Assembly (NCBI GenBank): GCA_040398425.1
Contig: JBBATZ010000004.1
Span: 1 to 64,000 of the forward strand
Origin: UBA7672 sp040398425
GTDB lineage: Bacteria > Pseudomonadota > Alphaproteobacteria > Caulobacterales > Hyphomonadaceae
Direction: 5' to 3'
Length of the DNA stretch: 64,000 bases
A program made the position numbers and the translations under genes. This document shows, in pieces, positions 9,047 to 17,743 of the stretch. How positions within the stretch are numbered: position 1 is the first letter of the stretch; each line of letters starts with the position of its first letter. The notes beneath the pieces are model-generated. The model was not told the origin of the DNA. It saw only the letters and a program-made list of their open reading frames with translations, and ran no database searches.

Positions 9047-9238
9047 ATGGGGAGATCGAGCTGCGACAAACCGGCGCCGAAGCGGACGGCCAAAGCCGAC
9101 TTGCCGTCCAAGCCATGTGCAGAATGCGGCCGGCCCTTCTCCTGGCGCAAGAAATGGGAGCGTTGCTGGGACGAGGTTCGGTTCTGCTCGGATCGCTGCA
9201 GGCGGGACGGTCGCGGTCGAACATCCCAAGCAGGGTAA
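9047..9238 (+). CDS. DUF2256 zinc-ribbon-like small protein
   Basis: A 63-residue protein whose core KPCAECGRPFSWRKKWERCW followed by DEVRFCSDRCRR matches the DUF2256 family. CxxC and CxxxC pairs suggest a bound zinc. In many proteobacteria DUF2256 genes sit beside cryptochrome/photolyase genes; here the neighbours are an SDR, folE and BLUF, but no photolyase lies in the window. The function is unknown. Confidence 0.85.
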   Translation: MGRSSCDKPAPKRTAKADLPSKPCAECGRPFSWRKKWERCWDEVRFCSDRCRRDGRGRTSQAG

Positions 9239-9342
9239 CTCCGTCCCGCCGATCATCCGTCTTCGGCCGATGCGTAACTCGCGGCTTGGTTGCATTCGTG
9301 CGGCGCCGACAGCACTCTGCGCAGGATAAGCCAGAGGGATGC

Positions 9343-10890
9343 ATGCGCCGCTTCAGATCACTTGCTGCAGCATTGATGGTTGGTTTCGCAGCCCCCGCCT
9401 GTGCGCAGATCAGCGCCGGGACCAAAGTCTCCACGGCCGATATGGAGAAGGCCTATCCGGGCATGGATGCGAACTATCTGGCCTTCCAGAAGGCTGCGCA
9501 TCTGCCGGGGATGGTCTGGGGCGTGGTGAAGGACGGGAAGCTCGTCCATTTCGGCGCCTCGGGCGTGCAGGATATCGAGACGAATGCTCCGGTGAACGCG
9601 CAGTCGATGTTCCGCATCGCCTCGATGAGCAAGGCCTTCACGGCGCTGGCGATCCTGAAGCTGCGGGATGACGGCAAGCTGCAGCTGGACGCGCTGGCCG
9701 AGACATATGTGCCGGAGTTGAAGGGGTGGACATATCCCACGACGGACTCGCCACGTATTCGCGTTCGTGACCTGTTGAGCCATGTCGGCGGCTTCGTGAT
9801 GGATGATCCGTGGGGCGATCGGCAGCAGCCGCTGACGGAGGAAGCGTTCACCAGGATGCTGCGCGATGGCGTGCCGTTCACGCGCGCACCGCAGACGCAG
9901 ATGGAATACTCCAACTTTGGCTACGCGTTGCTCGGGCGGATCGTTACGAATGTGTCGGGCCGGCCGTACAACGCGTACATCAAGGCCGAGCTGATGCAGC
10001 CGCTCGGCATGACTTCCACGACGTATGAAGTCCGCGACGTGCCGGCGGCGAAGCTGGCAAGGGGATACAGGTGGGAGAATGATGCATGGTCGCTGGAGCC
10101 GACCATGCCACACGGTGTGTTCGGCGCGATGGGCGGGGTTGTCACGAGCGCGGACGACTATGTGAAGTGGGTGTCGTTTCTGCTCGATGCGTGGCCGGCG
10201 CGGGATGGGGCCGAGAAAGGCCCGGTCAGACGGTCAACCGTGCGCGAGCTGTGGCAGGGGCTGAACTTCCCCAGCATCGGCAAGCGGCCCGGGCTGGAGG
10301 GCAATCCGGACTGCACGTTCGCGGCCGCTTACGGCATGGGGTTCACGGCGGCGCAGGATTGCGATCTCGGTTTCACGCTGACGCACAATGGCGGCTATCC
10401 AGGCTACTGCTCGAACGTGCTGCTGCTGCCTAACCAGGGGATCGGGATATTCGCGTTCGCCAACCGGACGTATGCGGGGCCGGGTCGCGCCAATCGCGAT
10501 GCGGCGCTGCATCCCCACAAGGCTGGGGCGCTGAAGGGGCGCGACTGGCCAGTGAGCGACAGGTTGGCGGCGGCCCACAAGGCGGTCGGCGCCATGTACG
10601 TGGCGGGGTCCGTGGAGCCGGTGCGGAACAGCCTGTCGATGAACTTCCTGATGGACCGATCGGCGGAAAACTGGGCGAAAGAGTTCGCCCGGCTGAAGGA
10701 GCAGGCGGGGGCGTGCAAGCCCGAGACGCCCGTTGAAGTGGGGGCGGACGGGCTGCTCTCGGGGTGGTTCACGTGGACCTGCGAAAAGGGCGAAATGGAC
10801 GGGAACATCGTCCTCGCGCCGACGCAGACGCCGCAGATTCAGACCATGCGGTTCGGGTTCGTACCGCCGGCAGCGGACAAGAAGGAATAG
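9343..10890 (+). CDS. Secreted serine hydrolase (beta-lactamase fold)
   Basis: A 515-residue protein with a clear signal peptide MRRFRSLAAALMVGFAAPACA. The SxxK motif is in RIASMSKAF (near residue 93), YSN in MEYSNFGYALLG, and HNGGYPG replaces the KTG box. The roughly 130-residue C-terminal part is an additional domain often found in EstB/Pab87-like peptidases and esterases. The start at 9343 is the first ATG before the signal peptide; the frame continues upstream over the SDR but that part is antisense shadow. It probably acts in the periplasm on esters or D-amino-acid peptides. Confidence 0.88.
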   Translation: MRRFRSLAAALMVGFAAPACAQISAGTKVSTADMEKAYPGMDANYLAFQKAAHLPGMVWGVVKDGKLVHFGASGVQDIETNAPVNAQSMFRIASMSKAFTALAILKLRDDGKLQLDALAETYVPELKGWTYPTTDSPRIRVRDLLSHVGGFVMDDPWGDRQQPLTEEAFTRMLRDGVPFTRAPQTQMEYSNFGYALLGRIVTNVSGRPYNAYIKAELMQPLGMTSTTYEVRDVPAAKLARGYRWENDAWSLEPTMPHGVFGAMGGVVTSADDYVKWVSFLLDAWPARDGAEKGPVRRSTVRELWQGLNFPSIGKRPGLEGNPDCTFAAAYGMGFTAAQDCDLGFTLTHNGGYPGYCSNVLLLPNQGIGIFAFANRTYAGPGRANRDAALHPHKAGALKGRDWPVSDRLAAAHKAVGAMYVAGSVEPVRNSLSMNFLMDRSAENWAKEFARLKEQAGACKPETPVEVGADGLLSGWFTWTCEKGEMDGNIVLAPTQTPQIQTMRFGFVPPAADKKE

Positions 10891-11011
10891 GTTTCAGGGC
10901 GGGGCGGCCGGTGAAGCGCTTCGGTCCCAAGAGTGTCCAGCCGGACCGGTTGAATCCGCCGCATGACGCCCCCATTTGGCGGGCATGTCCTTACATGCTA
11001 GCTCCCCCGAA

Positions 11012-11944
11012 ATGACCGATACTCCTATCCTTCTTGACCCTCTGGGGGCTGGCGATGATTTCGTCGCCACATTCCAGATCGAGGACACCTCCGTCCGCGG
11101 GCGCATTGCGCGCCTCGGCGACGGCGTGCTCGACCCGATCCTCAAGCGGCACGACTATCCGCGCTGGGCCGCCTACCTTCTGGGTGAGGCGGTGACGCTG
11201 GCTGTGCTGGTGTCGGCCTCGCTGAAGTTCGATGGCCGCGTGATGGTGCAGGCGCAGGGCGAGGGCCCGGTGTCGCTGATGGTCGCCGAAGCGCGCTCCG
11301 ACGGTGGCGTGCGCGGCTATCTGCGCCTCGACAAGGCCAAGTGGGATAATCTCGAACGCATCAACAAGGGCGCCCGGCCGCATATTCCGCAGGTCCTCGC
11401 CAAGGGCGTGCTGGCGTTGCTGCTGCAGCCCAACGATCCGGATCAGGCGCCGTGGCAGTCGATCGTGCCGATCGAGGGCGCGACCCTGTCCGATTGCGCG
11501 CAGGTCTGGTTCGCCCAGTCCGACCAGGTGCCGACGCGCGTCAAGCTGGCGGTGGCGGAAATTTCCGAGCCTGGCGGCACGAAGCGCTGGCGGTCCGGCG
11601 GCGCGCTGATCCAGCAAGTCGCGGGCGATGCGGCGCGTGGCGACACAGATGAAGCGTGGAACAATGCGCGCCACCTGTTCGACACGATCGAGGACATCGA
11701 ACTGGTCGATCCGGATGTGCCGTCCGCGACCTTGCTGTTCCGCCTGTTCCACGAGAACGGCGTGCGCCTGGAAACACCGCGCCCGCTGATGGACAAGTGC
11801 ACGTGCTCGGACGAGAAGCTGCTCACCACGCTGCGCCAGATGCCGCGTGAGGAGATCGTCGAGCTGGCGGAGGCCGATGGCGCGATCACGGCGGACTGCC
11901 AGTTCTGCGGCCGGCTGTATCGCTTTCCCGTCGACGAGATCTAG
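11012..11944 (+). CDS. hslO: Hsp33 redox-regulated chaperonin
   Basis: Cytoplasmic holdase switched on by oxidative unfolding. The 310-residue protein ends with the zinc centre: CxC at 263-265 and CxxC at 296-299, both intact. The N-terminal domain shows GEAVTLAVLVSASLKFDGR, typical of Hsp33. I chose the ATG at 11012; an ATG at 10976 would add 12 residues and neither has a strong ribosome site. Elsewhere in alphaproteobacteria hslO commonly follows argF; here about 4 kb of other genes lie between. Confidence 0.94.
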   Translation: MTDTPILLDPLGAGDDFVATFQIEDTSVRGRIARLGDGVLDPILKRHDYPRWAAYLLGEAVTLAVLVSASLKFDGRVMVQAQGEGPVSLMVAEARSDGGVRGYLRLDKAKWDNLERINKGARPHIPQVLAKGVLALLLQPNDPDQAPWQSIVPIEGATLSDCAQVWFAQSDQVPTRVKLAVAEISEPGGTKRWRSGGALIQQVAGDAARGDTDEAWNNARHLFDTIEDIELVDPDVPSATLLFRLFHENGVRLETPRPLMDKCTCSDEKLLTTLRQMPREEIVELAEADGAITADCQFCGRLYRFPVDEI

Positions 11945-12039
11945 AGCGCGCCGAAGCGACCTTCCTGAACATTTTGGGGGTCAGGCTTAACTGATTTCAG
12001 ACGGATGCGTGCGATCTTCCGATCACAGGATCGCGCATC

Positions 12040-12534
12040 ATGGTGGAAAAACCTCACAGCCTTATTGGCAAGCGTCTCCCCGACGTGAAGCTCGGAAAAA
12101 TGGTGGACGGAGAAACCCGTACCTACATAGCGAGCGAGCTATTCGCAGTCGGACGCGGGGTGATTGTCGGCATGCCCGGCGCCTTCACCCCAATCTGCAC
12201 GGGACGTCATCTGCCAAACCTTGTGGCGAACGCGACGCGTCTTCGGCATGGCGGGGTGACGCATCTGGCCTGCATTGTCACCAGCGACCCGTTTGCAATC
12301 GACACGTGGTCGAAGGAGGCGGATCCTGCCGGGAAGCTCCAGTTTTTCTCGGACGGAAACCTGTCGCTCGCGCGTGCGCTCGGTCTGATGTCGTATGAGC
12401 CGACGCTGTTCCTGGGCGAGCGGTCGGCGCGCTATGTCCTGCTTACGCAGGATGGCGTGATCTCGACCGTGCGAGTTGAGGCCAGCGTTCTCGACGTCTC
12501 GTGTACCGCGATTGACACACTCGAACTCGACTAA
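12040..12534 (+). CDS. Peroxiredoxin, Prx5/AhpE-like redoxin
   Basis: A 164-residue thioredoxin-fold peroxidase. PGAFTPICT (46-54) carries the peroxidatic Cys53 and the conserved Thr. The layout matches the Prx5 subfamily (atypical or 1-Cys). A second Cys lies at VSCTAID near the C-terminus and could act in resolution. Typical substrates are hydrogen peroxide and alkyl hydroperoxides. It is transcribed toward a PepSY gene, with a shared terminator between them. Confidence 0.9.
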   Translation: MVEKPHSLIGKRLPDVKLGKMVDGETRTYIASELFAVGRGVIVGMPGAFTPICTGRHLPNLVANATRLRHGGVTHLACIVTSDPFAIDTWSKEADPAGKLQFFSDGNLSLARALGLMSYEPTLFLGERSARYVLLTQDGVISTVRVEASVLDVSCTAIDTLELD

Positions 12535-12551
12535 GCTTCACCAGACAAGAA

Positions 12552-12586
12552 GCCGCCGCGAACCTTGAGGCCCGCGGCGGCAGTTT
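12552..12586. terminator. Terminator between peroxiredoxin and PepSY gene
   Basis: GCCGCCGCG (12552-12560) pairs with CGCGGCGGC (12573-12581), followed by AGTTTG on the plus strand. It lies between convergent genes. The T-run is short. Confidence 0.6.
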
Positions 12587-12643
12587 GCATGGGCCTGCCC
12601 AGCAGGAGAAGGAGCGTGGGCGCGGATCCATGAATCATGTGCG

Positions 12644-14086
12644 TCACTTGCGTTGGAAGAACTTCTTCACGCGTGAGACGTCCGCGCCGATGCGGGTGAA
12701 CGACAGCCACGCGCCGGTGGCGCAGGCGATGGTCACGGCGGCGAGCAGGATGAGCGTGACGATGTCCCAGACCGGGCGCGCGCGCAGGAAGCTGAAGTCG
12801 AGGCTGTGCAGGGCGCTTTCGAACCAGCGATAGCGCTGCGATGTGCCATCTGCGAAGCGTTCGAGCTCGCCGGTCTTCGCATTGAAGTAGACTCGCGTCT
12901 GTTCGGGGTCGGTCAGCGTCACGCGATAGACGGGGAGGTCGACTGCCTGTTTGTGCCCGTAATAGTAGTCGTCCTCCGTCGTCAGCTCCTCCAGTTTGCC
13001 GGAAGCCAACAAGCCGCCCTTTGCTGTGAGGCTGGCGTCCAGCTCCGGCCGGGTGAAGGGCGCGCGGCCGTTAGGGTCGAACCGCTCTTCGCTGCCGTCG
13101 GACCGCTGCGCGAAGACGATCGGCTTGCCGAGCTGCGGCGCGGCGCGGATGGCGACGAGGTTGGCGGTCTCGTCGCGCTTGATGGCTTCGATCGAGGCGC
13201 GCATGTCCTTCCAGGTCATTGCGCCGCCGAGGTCAGCGCGGCTGATGGCGCCTTCGCTTTCGAGCAGGCCCCAGGGCGACATAGTCATCAGGCCGGAGAA
13301 CGTCCAGGTGAGGACGAGGATGCCGGCGAACGTGCCGAAGATGTGGTGCAGCATCCACATCGGGCGCTTGTACGGCCACCACTTGCCGGACTTTCCGCGC
13401 AGGCGGGCGAAGCCGATGATCATGCCGGTGATGACGAGGAAACAGCCGATGGCGGAGGACCAGATCACCACCTGTGTCCACAGCGGCGCGTTCTCGCGCA
13501 GCACGGCTGGGTAGAGCCAGTGCGGGATGGCGCCGAGCCAGCTCCAGAAACGCTCGTGGCCGTTGACGTCCTGCACGATCTCGCCGGTCTTGCCGTTGAT
13601 GTAGATCCATGTGCCGGCGGGATCATCGAAGACGACGCGCCACAGCGGTTGCCAGCGCTTCGCGCCCTTCACCGACCACTGGTCGACGCTCAGGGTTCCG
13701 ATCTCGGCGATGGCGCCTCTAATGCCGTTGCCGGCGGCGTACGTTTCCGCCGCTTGTCTCACGGCGGCTTCCGAGAGTTTCACGAGTTCTGCGCCAGTCG
13801 CCAGTTCGTAGGTCTTCGGCCCGTCGGGGCCGGTCGTGCGCAGCACAGCAGTGCCATTCAGCATCTCGACACGGTAGCTCGCCGCTGTTGCATCCTCGGC
13901 GAGCGGCGTCCGGGCGCAGCACTGTGAGAGGTCAAGCGGCGCAAGGCCTGCCTGACGCTCAGCAGGCGTTGTCTCCGGATAGGGCTGGTACATCATGACG
14001 AAGCCGGACAGGCACCACACCGTCATGAGCACGCCCAGCACGACGCCGACATAGCGGTGCAGGATGATGAGCGGCCCGATGATCAC
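12644..14086 (-). CDS. PepSY-associated transmembrane protein (iron-uptake reductase type)
   Basis: A 480-residue inner-membrane protein. Hydrophobic segments lie near residues 5-32, 205-228, 250-275 and 440-465, with two PepSY-like periplasmic regions between them (YINGKTGEIVQDVNG and YFNAKTGELERFADG). Histidines beside membrane helices (HRYVGVVLG, HHIFGTFAG) fit haem binding seen in this family. Such proteins usually pair with a TonB-dependent siderophore receptor and help release iron. The receptor lies 57 bases upstream on the same strand, consistent with an operon. Confidence 0.88.
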   Translation of the reverse strand: MIIGPLIILHRYVGVVLGVLMTVWCLSGFVMMYQPYPETTPAERQAGLAPLDLSQCCARTPLAEDATAASYRVEMLNGTAVLRTTGPDGPKTYELATGAELVKLSEAAVRQAAETYAAGNGIRGAIAEIGTLSVDQWSVKGAKRWQPLWRVVFDDPAGTWIYINGKTGEIVQDVNGHERFWSWLGAIPHWLYPAVLRENAPLWTQVVIWSSAIGCFLVITGMIIGFARLRGKSGKWWPYKRPMWMLHHIFGTFAGILVLTWTFSGLMTMSPWGLLESEGAISRADLGGAMTWKDMRASIEAIKRDETANLVAIRAAPQLGKPIVFAQRSDGSEERFDPNGRAPFTRPELDASLTAKGGLLASGKLEELTTEDDYYYGHKQAVDLPVYRVTLTDPEQTRVYFNAKTGELERFADGTSQRYRWFESALHSLDFSFLRARPVWDIVTLILLAAVTIACATGAWLSFTRIGADVSRVKKFFQRK

Positions 14087-14101
14087 GATTGCCTCCCGCA
14101 G

Positions 14102-14131
14102 GCTGTCTCCGGAGGGGAGTCCGGAGACAGC
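14102..14131. other. Perfect hairpin between TonB receptor and PepSY gene
   Basis: GCTGTCTCCGGA pairs perfectly with TCCGGAGACAGC around a six-base loop. There is no T-run, so it is more likely an mRNA-stability or partial-termination element than a full terminator. Confidence 0.6.
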
Positions 14132-14143
14132 GGCCCGTTCCCC

Positions 14144-16207
14144 CTAGAAAGCGTAAGTGTAGGTGACGTGGAAGGTCTGCGGCACGCCGCGGAAATGGTA
14201 GCGGAAGCGCTGGCCGGTTGTCGTACCGTCCACCAGGGCCGAGATGGCGCGGGTGGCGTAGTCCTCGTCTAAGGCATTCTCCAGGCGCGCGGTGAGCTTG
14301 TGCTTCTGGGCGGCGTCGATGAACACATGGGCGGCGAGATCGACCACGGTGTAGTCGCCATAATTCTGCGAGCCGAAGCCAGAGACGTTGGCGCGCTGTT
14401 CGCCGGTATAAAGCAGGCTGGCGTCGGCGCCCCATCCGCTGTCGGGCGAATCATAGCTGACGGCGGCCTTCAGATAATCCTTCGGAATGCGCGCGAGTTG
14501 TGCGTTGGAGCTGTCGGTCTCCGACTTGGTGTTGGTGTAGCTGACCTGACCCGTCCAGCCATTGCCGAGGTCGGCGAGGGCGGTGAGTTCGAAGCCACGG
14601 ACCTGCACCTTGCCGGGCACGTTGAAGAAGATGCCGTTGGCATAGAAGGACGGATTGATATCGGGATAGAGCGCGGCGGGATCGAGGCCGACATCGGCAA
14701 AGGCGGCATCCGAAATCAGGTTGTCGACGTCGCGTGCGAAGCCGGTGACCTGCCACGAGAAGGCGCCGTCCAGATCGATGGCGCCGCCGATGGAGGCGTT
14801 GATGCTCCTGCTTTCCTCTGGCTCAAGGTTCGGGTTACCCAACGGATCGAACGGATCGATGGCGTAGAGTTGCTCGGCGGTGGGCAACAGGAACGACGTG
14901 CCCGCGACGCCTTGCACATAAAGCTGCGGAGAGAAGTCGTATCGGCCGGACACGTTCCAGACCGTGGTCGTGGAGCCGCCGGTGTCATTGTAGCGAACGC
15001 CCGCCGCAAAGGCGCCGTTCTTGATCAGGTCGTCGGTCATACGGACCTGCGCGAATACGGCGTTCACTTGTTCTTCCTGCTCGCGGATCAGGAGCACGTC
15101 ATCGCGGCCGGAGTATTGCTGGAAGTCGTAGCCGGCGACGTATTCGAAGCCGCCGCCGAAATTCATCTTGGCGAGGACGTTGATCCCTTTGTCGTTGAAT
15201 CCCCAGAACAGGTTGTCGTCGACCAGCGTCGTGCCGCCGCCCGAGACATTTTCGATCGTGGTGTAGTGGCTGTCCCACCAGTGGTAATAGCCCTTGGCAA
15301 GAACCTGGATCTCGTCGGTTGCACGCCAGTCGGCGGCGAGGCTGGCGATCTGCACCTCGCGTTCGTTCTTGGCGTAGGCGGTCCTTATCGGGTTGGCGTA
15401 GTCGAGACGGCCGTCGGTGAACTGGTAGCGCGCATCGAATGAGAGCCGGTCGGTCGCATCGAAGCGGTACTTGCCGCCGATGTTCTTGACGTCGTAGCCG
15501 CGATTCCGGTCGGTCGCCGAAGGTTGGTAGGCGTCGAAGGCTTCAAAGCCCGAGGACTTGTCCTGCGAGGCGTACAGCACGTAGTTGCCGGGGCCAGCCG
15601 CGCCGCGGACATAGCCATCAACGTGGGTGGAGTCATTGGTATCGGCTCCAACGGAGACCGTGCCGTCGAAGTCATCGGTGTAGCCGCGGGTGACCACGTT
15701 GATGACGCCGGCGGCGGCCTGAGTTCCGTAGTAGAGGCTCTGGCCGCCTTTCAGCACTTCGATCCGCTCCACCATGCTGGCGGGGAGGGTGTCGGTGATC
15801 GTCGTGGCGTAGAGCCGGTTGTTGACCCGAACCCCATCCACCAGGAACAGCATGTCCTGCGTGCGTGAGCCCTGAAGCGAGATATCGAGATAGCTGAAGG
15901 GCCCGTTTCGGGGGGCAAGGAACAGGCCGGGCGTAGTCATCTGCAAGGTCTGGCTGACGTCCACGAAACCGCCTTCGCGGATCTGTTCGGAGGTGATGAC
16001 CTCCACCTGCGATCCATACTTCGCGAGTTCCTGGGGCAGTGTCTCTTCGATCGTCTGGCCGACGATGACGACGGTGTCCTTGTCGGGAGCGGGGGCGGGG
16101 CCGGACTGGGCGAAAGCCAAGGGAGCTGTGAAGCAGAGGGCGAGGGCGCTGGCGCCGATGGCGAGCGAGCGGCGGTAGGCGGTCGTACAGATCGCAGAAC
16201 GAGTCAA
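14144..16207 (-). CDS. TonB-dependent outer-membrane receptor
   Basis: About 687 residues with a signal peptide ending ...FTAPLAFAQS. The plug domain starts with VVIVGQTIEETLPQELAKYGSQVEVITSEQIREGG and includes MVERIEVLKGGQSLYYGTQAAAGVINVVTRG. The barrel ends VTYTYAF with the C-terminal Phe needed for assembly. The plug resembles vitamin B12/siderophore-type receptors. I place the start at a TTG (16207) seven bases after AAGGA, which puts the signal peptide at the N-terminus; the ATG at 16291 would add 28 unlikely residues. It forms an operon with the PepSY gene, suggesting ferric-siderophore uptake. Confidence 0.9.
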   Translation of the reverse strand: MTRSAICTTAYRRSLAIGASALALCFTAPLAFAQSGPAPAPDKDTVVIVGQTIEETLPQELAKYGSQVEVITSEQIREGGFVDVSQTLQMTTPGLFLAPRNGPFSYLDISLQGSRTQDMLFLVDGVRVNNRLYATTITDTLPASMVERIEVLKGGQSLYYGTQAAAGVINVVTRGYTDDFDGTVSVGADTNDSTHVDGYVRGAAGPGNYVLYASQDKSSGFEAFDAYQPSATDRNRGYDVKNIGGKYRFDATDRLSFDARYQFTDGRLDYANPIRTAYAKNEREVQIASLAADWRATDEIQVLAKGYYHWWDSHYTTIENVSGGGTTLVDDNLFWGFNDKGINVLAKMNFGGGFEYVAGYDFQQYSGRDDVLLIREQEEQVNAVFAQVRMTDDLIKNGAFAAGVRYNDTGGSTTTVWNVSGRYDFSPQLYVQGVAGTSFLLPTAEQLYAIDPFDPLGNPNLEPEESRSINASIGGAIDLDGAFSWQVTGFARDVDNLISDAAFADVGLDPAALYPDINPSFYANGIFFNVPGKVQVRGFELTALADLGNGWTGQVSYTNTKSETDSSNAQLARIPKDYLKAAVSYDSPDSGWGADASLLYTGEQRANVSGFGSQNYGDYTVVDLAAHVFIDAAQKHKLTARLENALDEDYATRAISALVDGTTTGQRFRYHFRGVPQTFHVTYTYAF

Positions 16208-16378
16208 AGTGAGGTCCTTCCCCTTCAGGGCGCCGTCTCCATCCCGAGGGATTGGCGGCTGATTTGCCTCCCTGATAGGAAAAGCTCGCACGCTCAGTCA
16301 GTTATTTACCGTTACTGTCTGCGTTACATCGCTTTTTGTGGGCTAAAACGCGGGTTAGCCGGAGCGGAACGCTACGTC

Positions 16379-16786
16379 CTAGTTAGGGCGGCGATCGTCG
16401 TACTGGCTGTCGAGGGCGAACAGGGGGATTGTCGCCTCGATGCTGGAGCCGGCTTCGTCCTCGAATCGGTAGGTGCCCTGCATCAGGCCGGAGGGTGTTG
16501 TGAGGGGGCAGCCAGACGTGTATTCGAATCGGGTGCCGGGACGCAGGACGGGCTGCTTGCCGATGACGCCGGGGCCGTCGACCAGCTGTACGCGGCCGTC
16601 GCCATCGGTGATGCGCCAGTGGCGGGTCATGAGCTGAAGCGTGCGGCCGGCACGGTTCTCGATCTCGACATGGTAGGCCCAGAGGAAGCGGTCGTCGGCC
16701 GGCGAGCTCTGCTCGTCGATGAAGACCGGGCGGACCCGGATGCAGATGCCGTTGGTTTCAGCCTCGTAGGGGTAGGCGGTGGTCAC
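16379..16786 (-). CDS. apaG: ApaG-domain protein
   Basis: A 135-residue single-domain ApaG protein with the fibronectin-like fold. Typical blocks are FLWAYHVEIENRAGRTLQLM, RHWRITDGDG, the glycine-rich VDGPGVIGKQPVLRPG and FEYTSGCPLTTPSGLMQGTY. E. coli ApaG is linked to Co/Mg efflux phenotypes; its biochemical role is not settled. It stands alone here, between a TonB receptor and a YceI lipoprotein on the same strand. Confidence 0.93.
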   Translation of the reverse strand: MTTAYPYEAETNGICIRVRPVFIDEQSSPADDRFLWAYHVEIENRAGRTLQLMTRHWRITDGDGRVQLVDGPGVIGKQPVLRPGTRFEYTSGCPLTTPSGLMQGTYRFEDEAGSSIEATIPLFALDSQYDDRRPN

Positions 16787-16832
16787 TGCGCAGACGCCTC
16801 CCGGATTCGGTCATTCCAGTACCATAAATGAC

Positions 16833-16868
16833 AAAAGGGGCGCGGACCTAAAGAGTCCACGCCCCTTT
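16833..16868 (-). terminator. Rho-independent terminator of the YceI gene
   Basis: On the minus strand AAAGGGGCG-TGGAC pairs with GTCC-GCGCCCCTTTT around a short loop, and ends in a T-run before TGTC. It lies 24 bases beyond the YceI stop codon. Confidence 0.85.
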
Positions 16869-16891
16869 CGCGTACGTAACAAGTTGGGCGA

Positions 16892-17608
16892 TTACGGGGC
16901 CGGGGTGGGTGCCGGGGCAACCTTCTGGATGAAGTCGCCTTCGATCTCGACCTTCACGTCGTCGCCGACGACGCCAGCGAGATAGTCGGAGCCGAAATCA
17001 GAGCGCTTGAACGTGCCGACAGCCGAGAAGCCGATGGCCGGGACCTTCGCGAAGTAGTGCGAGGCGGTCTCGCCCGAGAAGGTGACGTCGAGCGTGACCG
17101 GCTTGGTTACGCCTTTCAGCGTCAGGTCGCCGGTGACTTTCGCGGTGCGCTCGCCGGAGGGCTCAACCGAGGTCGAGGTGAAGGTGATGGTCGGGAATTT
17201 GCCGGCGTCGAGGAAGTTGGTCGAGTTGGCGAGGTCGTCTTCCCAGCTCTTGAACTTGGTGCCCGGGTGGTTCTTCACATAGTCCTGCGGGTAGCCGACG
17301 ACGAGGTCGGACGGCTTGAGCGTGGCGGTGACTTTCGAGGCGCCGATGTTGGCGGAGTCGAAGGTGACGGTGGCGTCAAACGTCTTGAATTTCAGGCTGT
17401 AGAACGACAGGCCGAGGTGCTGGACCTGGAAGTTCACGCTCGAGTGCGTCGGGTCGGAGACGTACTCGCCGGCCGGGGCCGCAATGGTGATCGGCGTCGG
17501 CGTAGCGGCGATTTCAGGAGCGGCCGGAGCGGGCGTGGGGGCCGGCACCGGGGCGCACGCGGCGAGGGCGAGGAGCGCGAGGCTCGCGCCTGCGAAAAGC
17601 GATTTCAT
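16892..17608 (-). CDS. YceI-family lipoprotein
   Basis: A 238-residue protein with a lipoprotein signal (LLALAAC, Cys near residue 18). An Ala/Pro linker follows, then a YceI lipocalin-like domain: EYVSDPTHSSVNFQVQHLGLS, TNFLDAGKFPTITFTST, VTGDLTLKGVTKPVTLDV and FKRSDFG. YceI proteins bind polyisoprenoid-type lipids in a beta-barrel. This one would be membrane-anchored in the periplasm. The start at 17608 places the signal correctly; a longer frame to 17683 is rejected. A strong inverted repeat lies 80-113 bases upstream and may be an operator. Confidence 0.92.
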   Translation of the reverse strand: MKSLFAGASLALLALAACAPVPAPTPAPAAPEIAATPTPITIAAPAGEYVSDPTHSSVNFQVQHLGLSFYSLKFKTFDATVTFDSANIGASKVTATLKPSDLVVGYPQDYVKNHPGTKFKSWEDDLANSTNFLDAGKFPTITFTSTSVEPSGERTAKVTGDLTLKGVTKPVTLDVTFSGETASHYFAKVPAIGFSAVGTFKRSDFGSDYLAGVVGDDVKVEIEGDFIQKVAPAPTPAP

Positions 17609-17687
17609 GGTGATCGGTCCCTTTGAGATAGTCCCCCGCCACGCGGGGAGATGCGTGGCGTCGATGGCGGTAGATATGGGCACATAC

Positions 17688-17721
17688 GTTGCCGTTGCAA
17701 CGATTTTGTTGCATCGGCAAC
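17688..17721. promoter_or_regulatory. 14-bp inverted repeat upstream of YceI gene (possible operator)
   Basis: GTTGCCGTTGCAAC, a six-base spacer, then GTTGCATCGGCAAC; the arms match at 13 of 14 positions. It lies between the metZ stop and the YceI start on the minus strand. Without a T-run it looks more like a regulator site than a terminator. The regulator is unknown. Confidence 0.5.
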
Positions 17722-17743
17722 TAAATGGACCAATTAGGCTGGC

